From the NCBI GenBank assembly GCA_964417725.1, contig CAYQIV010000007.1, positions 60,592-124,591 on the forward strand: a stretch of DNA of 64,000 bases. Direction: 5' to 3'. The DNA is from SHZI01 sp964417725. Its GTDB lineage: Bacteria > Pseudomonadota > Gammaproteobacteria > Steroidobacterales > GCA-2729495. Position numbers and translations under genes: made by a program. Below, piece by piece: positions 41,543 to 51,022 of the stretch (its first letter is position 1; every line of letters starts with the position of its first letter). The notes below the pieces were generated by a model, which made no database searches, was not told the origin of the DNA, and saw nothing but the letters and a program-made list of their open reading frames with translations.

Positions 41543-42553
41543 ATGATTTCCGGCAGCACCACGATATCGACGGCCCCCCGACGCTGGCAGCAGGAGCTGG
41601 CGCTGGCCTACACGCGCCTCGACCAATTGCTGGCGGCACTCGACCTCGATGCCGCACGCTGCGGGGTATCGCCCGCCGCAGCCGCGCGGTTCGCGCTGCG
41701 CGTGCCCCGCCGGTATGTCGCCGCCATGCGCCGGGGCGACCCGCTGGACCCGTTGCTGCTCCAGGTACTGCCAGTCATGGCCGAAGACGCTGCCACGCCG
41801 GGCTATGTCGCCGATCCCGTCGGTGACCTGGCCAGCATCGCCACCCGCGGCCTGCTGCGCAAGTACGCCGGCCGCGCGCTGCTCATCACCACGGCCGCCT
41901 GCGCCGTGCACTGCCGGTACTGTTTCCGCCGTGAATTCCCCTACGGCGACCTGGCGCTGCGGCCAGCCACGGAACACGATGCGCTGGCGCACGTCGCCGC
42001 AGACCCCGGCATCCACGAACTGATCCTGAGCGGCGGCGACCCGCTGGCGCTGGGTGACGAGCGGCTTGCGGGCCTCGTCACGGCCGCGGCGCACATCCCC
42101 CACCTGCGGCGCCTGCGCATCCATTCCCGGATGCCGACCATGCTGCCGGAACGCATCGACGACGGACTGATCGCCTTACTGTCCGCCAGCCGCCTGCCCG
42201 TGGTGGTCGTCACGCACGTCAACCACCCGCGAGAATTGCACGAGGACGCGGTGCAGGCGTTGCGGCGACTGGCGCCGGTTTGCCACGGGCTGTTCAACCA
42301 GTCGGTGCTGCTGCGCCGGATCAATGACTCCGCGGAAACGCTCGCTGGATTGTCCGAGTCACTGATGGCAAGCCGTGTCGTCCCCTATTACCTTCACCAG
42401 CTGGATGTCGTCGCCGGCGCCGCGCATTTTGCCGTCGACGACCATCGCGCACTGCAACTCATGGCCGCGCTGCGCCAGCGCCTTCCCGGTTATCTCGTGC
42501 CGCGCCTGGTGCGTGAAGTCGCAGGACACGACGCGAAGGTGCCGCTGTACTGA
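41543..42553 (+). CDS. epmB: EF-P lysine 2,3-aminomutase (radical SAM)
   Basis: Converts (S)-alpha-lysine to (R)-beta-lysine for EF-P. The 336 residues contain the radical-SAM cluster motif Cys120-x3-Cys124-x2-Cys127 (CAVHCRYCFRREFPY), the SAM-binding GGDPL strand (ILSGGDPLALGD) and the PLP-type lysine region near the C terminus (YLVPRLVREV). The length is close to E. coli EpmB (342) and shorter than clostridial lysine aminomutase. It is divergent from efp. The ATG at 41543 has AGG immediately before it and no well-spaced ribosome-binding site, so the start is moderately certain. Confidence 0.93.
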   Translation: MISGSTTISTAPRRWQQELALAYTRLDQLLAALDLDAARCGVSPAAAARFALRVPRRYVAAMRRGDPLDPLLLQVLPVMAEDAATPGYVADPVGDLASIATRGLLRKYAGRALLITTAACAVHCRYCFRREFPYGDLALRPATEHDALAHVAADPGIHELILSGGDPLALGDERLAGLVTAAAHIPHLRRLRIHSRMPTMLPERIDDGLIALLSASRLPVVVVTHVNHPRELHEDAVQALRRLAPVCHGLFNQSVLLRRINDSAETLAGLSESLMASRVVPYYLHQLDVVAGAAHFAVDDHRALQLMAALRQRLPGYLVPRLVREVAGHDAKVPLY

Positions 42554-42669
42554 CGACGGCACGACATAATGCGAACTGCAGCACATAACCGGACGACGAT
42601 CACATAATCCCCGGGAGGGGCTCGTCACAATCCCGTCTCGTCGCCATCAGCAAACGACAAGGTGCGGGC

Positions 42670-44754
42670 TTGGGCAGCTCAGTTGGAATTCCCCTGATCG
42701 TCATCAGTCGCTGTGACGATCACGCCACGGCAATCAACAGCGTCCTGCGCGAGGGCGGTCACCCCGTGCATTGCTCGCGGGTCAACAGCCATGCCGCGTT
42801 CGAAGAATCGCTGACGACGCAGGGCTGCGAACTCGCGCTGTACTTCGGCGGCGAAACGGACTGCGAACTCGCCGGCATCGTTGCCGCGCTCAGGCAGCGC
42901 AAACCGGCGCCTCCCCTGCTCCTGGCCAGCAGCCGCGTCGACGAGGCCGCCATCGCAGCAGCGATGGAAAGCGGTGCGCGCGATGTGGTCTCGCTGACCC
43001 ACCGCAACCGCCTGCAGGCCGTCGTCGGCCGCGAACTGCATGCGTTCCGCCTGCAGGTGGCACTCGATGGCGTGCTCTCTTCGGCCCACCAGTACAAGCA
43101 GGAACTGCGCAGCCTGATGACCGGCGCTTCCGAGGCCATCTGCGACGTCCTCGAGGGCATCATCGTCGCGGCAAACCCGGCCTGGGTCGGACTGTTCGGT
43201 TCGGCCGACGGCAACGACCTCGTCGGCCAGCCATTCATGGATATCTTCCGCGAGACGGATCACGCCACCCTCAAGGGGGCGCTGGTCGCCTGCCTCCGGC
43301 AGAAGTGGCAGGAAGACGACACCCTGCCCGTCGTCGGCTACCGGGCCGATGACAGCGAGATCACGCTGGACCTGCGCCTGGAACGCGTGACCATCGAGGG
43401 CGAGGTGGCGGTGAGGGTCATCATCCCGTCCGACCACGGCAGCACGCGCAATCCCGAGGACATGCTCCGGCAGGCTGTCGACAAGGACCCTTCCACCGGT
43501 TTCCTCTATCGTCATTGTTTCATCGAGCAGATGAATGCACTGATGACGCGCGCACCGGATACCGGTATTCGCGCGATAGCCTACCTGCGACCGGACTCGT
43601 TCTCTCGTGTCCACCAGGATGTGGGCCTGCTGGGCACCGAGGCGTTGATCATGCGCCTGTCGGAAATCCTCCGCGAACTGGTCCAGCCCGGTGACCTGTG
43701 CGGACGCTTCGGCGGCACGATATTCACGGTAGTGCTGGAGCGGGGCGCCATGGGCGACATCCAGGCCTGGGCCGAGCAGGTGCGCAAGGCCGTGACCCAT
43801 CACGTATTCGAGGTCGACAACCACTCGACATCGATGACCTGCTCGATCGGCCTCGCCGAGGTCCGCACGACGGAACAGACCGCTGCCGACGTACTGACGG
43901 AGGCCGAGGCCGCCTGCCGGGCTGCACGCAACGCCGGCGGCAACCGCGTCACGCTGAGCGAGATCTCGAGCGCCACGGAAAAACTGCGGCAGGCCGATTC
44001 ACTGTGGACGGCGCGTCTGCGCGCGGCACTGATGCAGAACCGGTTGCAGCTCGTCCATCAGCCGGTGGTCGGGCTGCAGGAAGAGGTCCAGGGCGTACTC
44101 GACACACGCGTACGCCTCGTCGACGAGCAAGGCGAGGTGGTCCGTCCGCGCGACTTCCTGCCGGCGGCCGAACGGGCCGGGATGATGAAGAACATCGACC
44201 GGTGGGTGATCGGCGCCTCGTTTTCCTTCTGCGCCGCACGCCAGCCGAACATGGTGTTCGTCCGCCTGTCACGAGACTCCATCCTCGACGAGTCCCTGCC
44301 GGAGTGGTTGCGGGCCAGGGCAAAAAACACCCGGCTGCGGCCCGCACAAGTCTGTTTCCAGGTCAGCGAGGACCTGGCCCTGCAGCAACTCAAGCGGGTC
44401 CGCGAGCTGTCGATGCTGCTCGGCAGGGAGGGCTTCCACTTCGCCATCGACCACATCGGCACCGGTCGTGACTCGGCGCAGCTCCTCGACCACATCCCGA
44501 TGCAGTTCATGAAGATCGACGGCAGCCTGATGCAGGGTCTGCACCGCGACAAGGATCTGCAGAAAAAAGTCGGCGATATCGCCAAACGGGCCCACGAGAT
44601 CGGGATCAAGAGCATCGCCGAGCGGGTCGAGAATGCCAACACCATGGCCACCCTCTGGCAGCTCGGCGTGTGTTTCGTCCAGGGAAACTTCACGCAGCAG
44701 CATGGCGTGGTGCTGGCCGAGGAAGACACCGCCGGCCGGCGGGTGGCCGGTTAG
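42670..44754 (+). CDS. FimX-like degenerate GGDEF/EAL c-di-GMP effector
   Basis: A 694-residue signalling protein with four parts: a receiver-like domain (about 8-125), a PAS domain (about 145-255), a GGDEF domain (about 270-430) and an EAL domain (about 440-690). The cyclase signature is GGTIF (348-352) and the phosphodiesterase signature is DTR in place of EAL (478-480); the metal motif DDFGTG reads DHIGTG. Both activities are therefore probably lost. Length, domain order and double degeneracy match FimX of Pseudomonas and Xanthomonas, which binds c-di-GMP through its EAL domain and controls type IV pili. The start is TTG 42670 with AAGG seven bases upstream. The 116-bp leader has CATAAT boxes without a -35. 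Confidence 0.78.
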   Translation: MGSSVGIPLIVISRCDDHATAINSVLREGGHPVHCSRVNSHAAFEESLTTQGCELALYFGGETDCELAGIVAALRQRKPAPPLLLASSRVDEAAIAAAMESGARDVVSLTHRNRLQAVVGRELHAFRLQVALDGVLSSAHQYKQELRSLMTGASEAICDVLEGIIVAANPAWVGLFGSADGNDLVGQPFMDIFRETDHATLKGALVACLRQKWQEDDTLPVVGYRADDSEITLDLRLERVTIEGEVAVRVIIPSDHGSTRNPEDMLRQAVDKDPSTGFLYRHCFIEQMNALMTRAPDTGIRAIAYLRPDSFSRVHQDVGLLGTEALIMRLSEILRELVQPGDLCGRFGGTIFTVVLERGAMGDIQAWAEQVRKAVTHHVFEVDNHSTSMTCSIGLAEVRTTEQTAADVLTEAEAACRAARNAGGNRVTLSEISSATEKLRQADSLWTARLRAALMQNRLQLVHQPVVGLQEEVQGVLDTRVRLVDEQGEVVRPRDFLPAAERAGMMKNIDRWVIGASFSFCAARQPNMVFVRLSRDSILDESLPEWLRARAKNTRLRPAQVCFQVSEDLALQQLKRVRELSMLLGREGFHFAIDHIGTGRDSAQLLDHIPMQFMKIDGSLMQGLHRDKDLQKKVGDIAKRAHEIGIKSIAERVENANTMATLWQLGVCFVQGNFTQQHGVVLAEEDTAGRRVAG

Positions 44755-44918
44755 GGCGGCTGCGCAATGGATCACAGTCACCTTTGTCAAATCTGCGAAC
44801 CGTGCAGGCACCTCGCCGCGGCGCAGGCGTATTGTTCAACGGGAACCTCGCAGGATGGTCTTCCGGATCCAGTCCATGCGCGGGGTGCCCCGCAGGCATC
44901 CTTCACGGAAAGCAGCAG

Positions 44919-46700
44919 ATGACAGCCAGAACGTACACGGGCGCGCGGAAAGGGGCGTCCCGGCAGACGGGTAACAGACCACAGGGGCCAGCGACATTCG
45001 CGCTGTATGCGGCCATCGCCCTGCTCGGCACATCCCCGACCAGCCGGGCACTGACACTCGGCGACCTCACGCAGCATTCCCGACTGGGCCAGCCCCTGCA
45101 CGCCAGCATCCCGGTCACGCTGGCAGCGGGCGAGACCCTTGGCGCCCATTGCCTGCAGGCGAGTGGCGGGAACAGCGGCCTGCCAGGCCCCGCCAACCTG
45201 CACCTGGCGGTACCGGATGCGGCGGCCCCCGGCACCTACCTGGTGCGTCTCGCCAGTACCCGCCCACTGCACGAGCCGATGTACGAGATCGTCGTGCAGT
45301 TGCGCTGCTCCGGCAGCCCCGTCATCACCCGACAGTACGTCCTGATGCTCGATATCGGCGGTGCCGCGACCCTGACCGCAACACTCGATACGCGGGCCAC
45401 GAATCCCGCGGCGCCCACTCCGACCACATCGCCCCGCGCACCATTGCGGCCGGTGGTTGCCATGGAGACGCCTGCACCGGCGCCACGCCCCCGCCGGCAG
45501 GCCGCACGGGGGCCGATGGTCGCCCAGGACAGCCTGTATACGGTAGTGGCCGGCGACAGCCTGTCTTCGATCGCCGCGCGTGTCGTTGACCGCCGCATCA
45601 ACCTGTGGCAGATGGCCGCGCTGATCCACGCCGCCAATCCGGAGGCATTCATTCGCAATGACCCGGACCGCCTCAGGCTCGGCGCCGAGTTGCGCATCCC
45701 CCGGTCCGATGTCAACGGCACCCCCGCGCTGCCGGCCGCCACGGCCCGCCACACCCCGTCGCCAATGCAAACCATGGCAGATACACCGCCGGCAGCAGGG
45801 ACGCGACCGGATGCGGCCGAGGCACCGGCCGAAGGGTCGACGACCGCGCAAACCCTGGTCATCGACGCCCAGCCAACCCCGGTGACGGCCGCGCCCGCGG
45901 CAAGGCTGGACCAGGCGCCGGCAGCACGACCGACCAGAGAGAAGGCCGGGGACCTACCCGTGGCCCGTCGGCAGCCTGCCGACGGGGAAGCCACCGAGAA
46001 CCCTGTCGTCGCCGCGTTGTCGGGTGCGATCACCGGCCTGCTCATCAGCGGCCTGATGTGGCTGCGCTGGGGCCGACGCCGCGTTTCGCGGACACCGGCC
46101 ATGGCCCTCCAGCCTTCCTCGCCGGCGATCGATGTGGAACCGGCTGCGCAGACCATGCCGTGCATCAACGTGCGCGAAGAAGAACCGGCGATCTCGGTCA
46201 CCTACACGGATGCCGATGACCCGCTGGCCAGGGATTTTCTCGATGCATCGACCGGCCATGCAACGGTCGAGACACCGGCCGTGTCCGTCACCGGCGACGA
46301 GATCACCAACGAGTTGGAAGCCCTGTTCGGGAATGACAGCCCGTCAACCGACGGCGAAAACACCGATGAATGGCGGGTTGCGGATAACGCCTGCGAAAGC
46401 CTCGACGACGAGATGGACGCCACCGTCAGCAGCCCGGCGGTCGCACAGGCATCCCGCGATGACACCGGCATCTTCAGTGCGACCGGCACACTGGACCTCA
46501 CTGCCCTGGCCTCCAGCGCCCGCCATGACCCGCAACAAGCCCGGACGTTGGTCGAGGCCTTGTCACTGCTGGAGCGCGATTATCAGGAGGAACTGACCGC
46601 AAGCCAGCTGCTGGACCCGGAGGCCGTGCGCGAGGCCCTGGCGAGCGGTGGTGCAGGCATGCCGGCAGGCGTCGCATCGTCGCGCAGGAAGTCTGGCTGA
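44919..46700 (+). CDS. Second FimV-like LysM membrane protein
   Basis: A 593-residue protein that repeats the plan of FimV on a smaller scale: signal/anchor (about 27-44), a FimV-type N-terminal domain (ALTLGDLTQHSRLGQPLHASIPV onward, including LASTRPLHEPMYEIVV), a LysM motif (about 206-262, YTVVAGDSLSSIAAR to LRLGAELRIP), a Pro/Ala-rich linker, one transmembrane helix (about 374-392) and an acidic cytoplasmic tail. It lacks the C-terminal TPR-like domain of FimV. GGAA eight bases before ATG 44919 supports the start. It follows the FimX-like gene by 164 bp on the same strand; that gap has no clear terminator or promoter. A joint role in polar pilus control is inference. Confidence 0.75.
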   Translation: MTARTYTGARKGASRQTGNRPQGPATFALYAAIALLGTSPTSRALTLGDLTQHSRLGQPLHASIPVTLAAGETLGAHCLQASGGNSGLPGPANLHLAVPDAAAPGTYLVRLASTRPLHEPMYEIVVQLRCSGSPVITRQYVLMLDIGGAATLTATLDTRATNPAAPTPTTSPRAPLRPVVAMETPAPAPRPRRQAARGPMVAQDSLYTVVAGDSLSSIAARVVDRRINLWQMAALIHAANPEAFIRNDPDRLRLGAELRIPRSDVNGTPALPAATARHTPSPMQTMADTPPAAGTRPDAAEAPAEGSTTAQTLVIDAQPTPVTAAPAARLDQAPAARPTREKAGDLPVARRQPADGEATENPVVAALSGAITGLLISGLMWLRWGRRRVSRTPAMALQPSSPAIDVEPAAQTMPCINVREEEPAISVTYTDADDPLARDFLDASTGHATVETPAVSVTGDEITNELEALFGNDSPSTDGENTDEWRVADNACESLDDEMDATVSSPAVAQASRDDTGIFSATGTLDLTALASSARHDPQQARTLVEALSLLERDYQEELTASQLLDPEAVREALASGGAGMPAGVASSRRKSG

Positions 46701-46733
46701 CCCCTCGTCCGCCCTGTCGCACACGACCACCCG

Positions 46734-48995
46734 TCAGGGAAGCTGCAGCCGCTCGACCCGCTGCCAGCCGCGCGGCAACAGTGCCCCGCGCTGGGCACGC
46801 CCCCCCGCATACGCCGCAAGATCAGCGGGCTTGATCGTCATGCTGCGCTGGCCGCTGATGACCACCAGCGCATCGGCGGGCCGGAGCACCGCCACGGCAA
46901 CGAGCTTCTCGCGACCGGCGCGAAACTTCTGCGCGGATACATTGAAAAGCTTGTTGCCCTTGCCACGCGCCAGCGCCGGCAGGTCTGCGGCGGGGAACAC
47001 CAGCAGCCGGCCCTCGGAACTGGCCACGGCCACGCGGCAATCGCCGGGAAAATCCGCATCGGCAGGGAACGGCACGGGAAGCAGCACATCGCCCCCTTCG
47101 GGCACGCGCAGACAGGCCTTGCCCGCCTTGACCCGCGAGTGCAGATCCCCGAGCCTGACGAAAAAGCCGTAGCCCGCATCGCTGGCGACGAGCCAGTATG
47201 TGGTCGGCTCGCCGAGCATGACACCGCGGAAGGATGCGCCCGCCGGCGGATTCAACCGGCCGGTCAGGGGTTCGCCCTGACCGCGCGCCGAAGGCAGGGT
47301 ATGCGCCGGCAGGCAATAGGCCCGGCCGGTACTGTCGAGAAATACGGCCAGCTGCGTACTGCGCCCGCGCGCCAAAGTCAGGTAGCCGTCGCCCGACTTG
47401 TAGGCCAGCGCCACCGCATCGATGTCGTGCCCCCTGGCAGCCCTTACCCAGCCGCGTGCAGACAACACCACGGTCACCGGTTCACTGGCCACCAGCGCCG
47501 ACTCTGGAATGGCCTGCGCCGCCTCACGCTTGACCACCGCGGTACGCCGGGCGTCACCATGCCGGCGCGCCAGCTCGAGGATCTCGTCCTTGATCAGCGT
47601 GCGCAGGCGTGTCGCGCTCTTGAGGAGCCTGCTGAGTGCATCGCGCTCATCAGCCAACTCCTGCTGCTCGCCGCGAATCCTGATCTCCTCGAGTCGTGCC
47701 AGCTGCCGCAGGCGCAGGTTGAGGACCGCATCGGCCTGGACTTCGCTGAGGCCGAAGCGCTCCATCAGCGCGCTGCGGGGCTGTTCCTCGTGGCGGATGA
47801 TGCGAATCACCTCATCGATATTGAGGAAGGCGACGAGCAGGCCGTCGAGCACGTGCAGGCGTTCCTCGACCCGGGTCAGCCGGAACTGCAGCCGGCGGCG
47901 CACGGTGGCGGTGCGGAACACCAGCCACTCGGCGAGCAGCCCCTTGAGGTCGCGCACCGCAGGACGGCCATCGAGACCGATGACGTTCATGTTGACCCGC
48001 AGGGTGCGCTCGAGGTCGGTGGTCGCATACAGGTGGCTCATCAGTGCCTCGGCGTCGACCCGACCCGACTTCGGCACGATGACCAGGCGTGTCGGACTTT
48101 CATGGTCGGACTCGTCGCGGAGGTCCTCGACCATCGGCAGCTTTTTGGCCCGCATCTGTACCGCGATCTGCTCGAGGACCCGGCTTCCCGAGACCTGATA
48201 CGGCAAGGCGGTGATGATGAGATCGTCACCTTCGCGTTCCCACACGGCGCGCACGCGCAAGGTGCCGCCGCCGGTGGCGTACATGTCGCGCAACTCGTCG
48301 GCCGGCGTCACCAGTTCGCCACCGCAGGGGAAATCGGGCCCGCGGATGTGCTCGCACAGTTGCGCGACAGTCGCCTCGGGCTGCTCGATCAGGCGCACGA
48401 GGGCACTGGCCACCTCGGAAAGATTGTGCGGCGGGATGTCGGTCGACATGCCGACGGCAATCCCGGACACGCCATTGAGCAGCACATTCGGCAACTGTGC
48501 CGGCAGCAGCAGCGGCTCTTCGAGCGTACCGTCGAAGTTCGGCCCCCACTCGACGGTGCCCTGATCGAGTTCTCCGAGCAATGTCGCGGCATAGGGCGTA
48601 AGCCGGGCCTCGGTGTAGCGCATCGCCGCAAAGGATTTCGGATCGTCGGCCGAGCCCCAGTTGCCCTGACCGTCGACGATCGGATAGCGACAGGAAAAGT
48701 CCTGCGCCATGTGCACCATCGCTTCGTAGCAGGCCCCGTCGCCATGCGGATGGAACTTGCCGATCACATCCCCGATGGTGCGCGCGGATTTCTTGTGCTT
48801 GGCACCGGCCGCCAGCCCGAGTTCACTCATGGCATAGGTGATGCGCCGCTGCACGGGTTTGAGTCCGTCGCCGATATGCGGCAGCGCCCGATCGAGGATC
48901 ACGTACATGGAGTAGTCCAGGTAAGCCTTCTCGGTGAAGGTCCTGACCGGCATCTTCTCCACGCGGTCGAACTCGAAACGGTCCTGGGTCGCCAT
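46734..48995 (-). CDS. parC: DNA topoisomerase IV subunit A
   Basis: Decatenates chromosomes. The 753 residues (E. coli 752) hold the catalytic tyrosine in AMRYTEARLTP, the tower and coiled-coil region, and a C-terminal beta-pinwheel with GKGNKLFNV and the ending RVERLQLP. ATG 48995 with GAGGA upstream fixes the start; the frame is open 60 codons more. In the quinolone-resistance region the sequence is HPHGDGACYEA: Gly87 stands where E. coli has Ser80. It lies 22 bp after parE. Absence of a full GyrA-box in the C-terminal domain supports ParC over GyrA. Confidence 0.96.
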   Translation of the reverse strand: MATQDRFEFDRVEKMPVRTFTEKAYLDYSMYVILDRALPHIGDGLKPVQRRITYAMSELGLAAGAKHKKSARTIGDVIGKFHPHGDGACYEAMVHMAQDFSCRYPIVDGQGNWGSADDPKSFAAMRYTEARLTPYAATLLGELDQGTVEWGPNFDGTLEEPLLLPAQLPNVLLNGVSGIAVGMSTDIPPHNLSEVASALVRLIEQPEATVAQLCEHIRGPDFPCGGELVTPADELRDMYATGGGTLRVRAVWEREGDDLIITALPYQVSGSRVLEQIAVQMRAKKLPMVEDLRDESDHESPTRLVIVPKSGRVDAEALMSHLYATTDLERTLRVNMNVIGLDGRPAVRDLKGLLAEWLVFRTATVRRRLQFRLTRVEERLHVLDGLLVAFLNIDEVIRIIRHEEQPRSALMERFGLSEVQADAVLNLRLRQLARLEEIRIRGEQQELADERDALSRLLKSATRLRTLIKDEILELARRHGDARRTAVVKREAAQAIPESALVASEPVTVVLSARGWVRAARGHDIDAVALAYKSGDGYLTLARGRSTQLAVFLDSTGRAYCLPAHTLPSARGQGEPLTGRLNPPAGASFRGVMLGEPTTYWLVASDAGYGFFVRLGDLHSRVKAGKACLRVPEGGDVLLPVPFPADADFPGDCRVAVASSEGRLLVFPAADLPALARGKGNKLFNVSAQKFRAGREKLVAVAVLRPADALVVISGQRSMTIKPADLAAYAGGRAQRGALLPRGWQRVERLQLP

Positions 48996-49017
48996 CTGCG
49001 GTCCTCGTCGGGCGGGG

Positions 49018-50904
49018 TCAGACCGCCGCCAGATTGCCCTTGGTTTCCAACCACACGCGCCGGTCGCCGGCACGCTTCTTCGCCAGCAGCATGTCGAAAA
49101 GCTGCTCGGTATCCTGGACGGCATCCATCGACAACTGCACCAGGCGGCGCGACTCCGGCAGCATCGTGGTTTCACGCAACTGCAGCGGGCTCATCTCGCC
49201 GAGGCCCTTGAATCGTGTCACCTGAACCTTCTTGTCGGCGCCTTCGGCACGCAGGCGATCGAGCACCCCCTGGCGTTCGGCATCGTCCAGGGCGTAGTAG
49301 ACCGCCTTGCCGGCGTCGATGCGGTAGAGCGGCGGCATCGCCACATGGACGTGGCCTTCGCGGACCAGTTGGGGAAAGTGACGCACGAACAGCGCGCAGA
49401 TCAGCGTGGCGATGTGCTGACCATCCGAGTCAGCATCGGCGAGGATGCAGACCTTGTGGTAGCGCAGGCCGCCGAGGTCGGTACTGCCCGGCTCGACGCC
49501 AAGCGCCAGGCTGATGTTGCTCACCTCCTGCGAAGCGAGCAACTCGCCGTGATCGACCTCCCAGGTATTGAGGATCTTCCCGCGCAGCGGCAGGATCGCC
49601 TGGTAGACGCGATCGCGTGCCTGCTTGGCCGATCCGCCCGCCGAATCGCCCTCGACCAGGAACAGTTCGCAGCGCACCGGATCACCGCTGCTGCAGTCGG
49701 CGAGTTTGCCTGGCAGCGCCGGCCCACTGGTGATCTTCTTGCGCACGACATTGCGGTTGGCCTTGAGACGTCGCTGGGCCGCCTCGATGGCCATGCCGGC
49801 GATGCGGTCCCCGGCTTCCGGATGCTGTGCCAGCCACAGGGCGAAGGAATCCTTGGCCACGCCACCGACAAAGGCCGTACATTCGCGCGAGCTGAGGCGT
49901 TCCTTGGTCTGCCCGGAAAACTGCGCATCGGCGAGCTTTACCGAAAGCACGTAGGAGAGCCCGTCCCAGACGTCATCGGGCGCCAGCCGGATGCCACGCG
50001 GCAGAAGGCTGCGGAACTCGCAGTAGTCGCGCAGCGCATCGGTCAGCCCGGTGCGCAACCCGGCGACGTGCGTACCCCCCTGCGGGGTGGGGATCAGGTT
50101 GACATAGGACTCGCAGACAGCTTCGGCCCCGCCGTCGGTCCAGGTCAGCGCCCACTCGACCTGTTCGCGTTCGGCACTGAAGCGGGCCGAGAAAGGCGGA
50201 TCAGGCAGGCGCGCGGCATCCTGCAATCTTTCGCACAGGTACTGCACGAGACCATCCTCGTAGCACCATTCGAATTCCTGTGCAGGCTTCTCGACGGTGA
50301 AACGGATGCGCAGCCCGGGGCACAGCACGGCCTTGGCGCGCAGCACATGGCGCAGGTCGTTGACGGAGAACCGGTCGCTGTCAAAAAACCTGCTGTCCGG
50401 CCAGAAGCGCAGCCGCGTGCCGGTGTTGCCACGCCCGACGCTGCCCACCTGCTCGAGGCGGCTGGCCGGATCGCCGTTGCGAAAACTCATGTTGTATTCG
50501 TGGCCATCGCGGCGAATCCAGACTTCGAGGCTCTTCGACAGCGCGTTGACCACCGACACGCCGACACCATGCAGCCCTCCGGAGAACTGGTAGTTGGTGC
50601 TGGAGAACTTGCCACCCGCGTGGAGCCGCGTGAGGATGAGCTCGACACCGGGGATCTTCTCCGTCGGGTGGATATCGACCGGCATGCCGCGCCCGTCGTC
50701 GCTCACTTCGAATGAACCATCTGCGTGCAGCGTCACATCGATCCGGCGACAGTGGCCGGCGAGCGCCTCGTCGACGCTGTTGTCGATGACCTCATGGGCC
50801 AGGTGGTTTGGTCGCGTCGTGTCGGTATACATGCCCGGACGCCGGCGCACCGGATCCAGACCGGTCAATACTTCGATGTCTGCGGCTTTGTAACGGCTGC
50901 TCAT
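49018..50904 (-). CDS. parE: DNA topoisomerase IV subunit B
   Basis: ATPase subunit of topoisomerase IV. The 628 residues contain the GHKL ATPase motifs (EVIDNSVDEAL, DDGRGMPVDIHP, GGLHGVGVSVVNALS), the TOPRIM motifs (EGDSAGG, then DADSDGQHI) and the C-terminal KGLGEMSP. The short N terminus before LTGLDPVRRRPGMY and the length of about 630 mark it as ParE, not GyrB. ATG 50904 is chosen by family; no strong ribosome-binding site is seen. parE-parC is an operon on the minus strand. Confidence 0.96.
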   Translation of the reverse strand: MSSRYKAADIEVLTGLDPVRRRPGMYTDTTRPNHLAHEVIDNSVDEALAGHCRRIDVTLHADGSFEVSDDGRGMPVDIHPTEKIPGVELILTRLHAGGKFSSTNYQFSGGLHGVGVSVVNALSKSLEVWIRRDGHEYNMSFRNGDPASRLEQVGSVGRGNTGTRLRFWPDSRFFDSDRFSVNDLRHVLRAKAVLCPGLRIRFTVEKPAQEFEWCYEDGLVQYLCERLQDAARLPDPPFSARFSAEREQVEWALTWTDGGAEAVCESYVNLIPTPQGGTHVAGLRTGLTDALRDYCEFRSLLPRGIRLAPDDVWDGLSYVLSVKLADAQFSGQTKERLSSRECTAFVGGVAKDSFALWLAQHPEAGDRIAGMAIEAAQRRLKANRNVVRKKITSGPALPGKLADCSSGDPVRCELFLVEGDSAGGSAKQARDRVYQAILPLRGKILNTWEVDHGELLASQEVSNISLALGVEPGSTDLGGLRYHKVCILADADSDGQHIATLICALFVRHFPQLVREGHVHVAMPPLYRIDAGKAVYYALDDAERQGVLDRLRAEGADKKVQVTRFKGLGEMSPLQLRETTMLPESRRLVQLSMDAVQDTEQLFDMLLAKKRAGDRRVWLETKGNLAAV

Positions 50905-51022
50905 GGGGATGTGCCGGAATGACGCGGCCCCGACGGCACCACGAACACCGCACGCGGGGCGTGGGGCGACGGGTCTGGCACCGGGGGCGACAACAACGGG
51001 GCGAATCTTAGCAGGTTGTTCC

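Noticed and set aside
42554..42669. Three CACATAA/GACATAA boxes before the FimX-like gene as a repeat or promoter array
   Set aside because: The boxes are only about seven bases, irregularly spaced, and no -35 hexamer fits any of them; chance is a sufficient explanation.
47139..49211. A 690-codon open frame on the plus strand opposite parC
   Set aside because: It is antisense to an unmistakable parC, has low-complexity composition and no recognisable domain; long antisense frames are common in GC-rich DNA. The same applies to 48934-50715 (opposite parE), 3233-4993 (opposite ugd/manC) and 12151-14037 (opposite ppiD).
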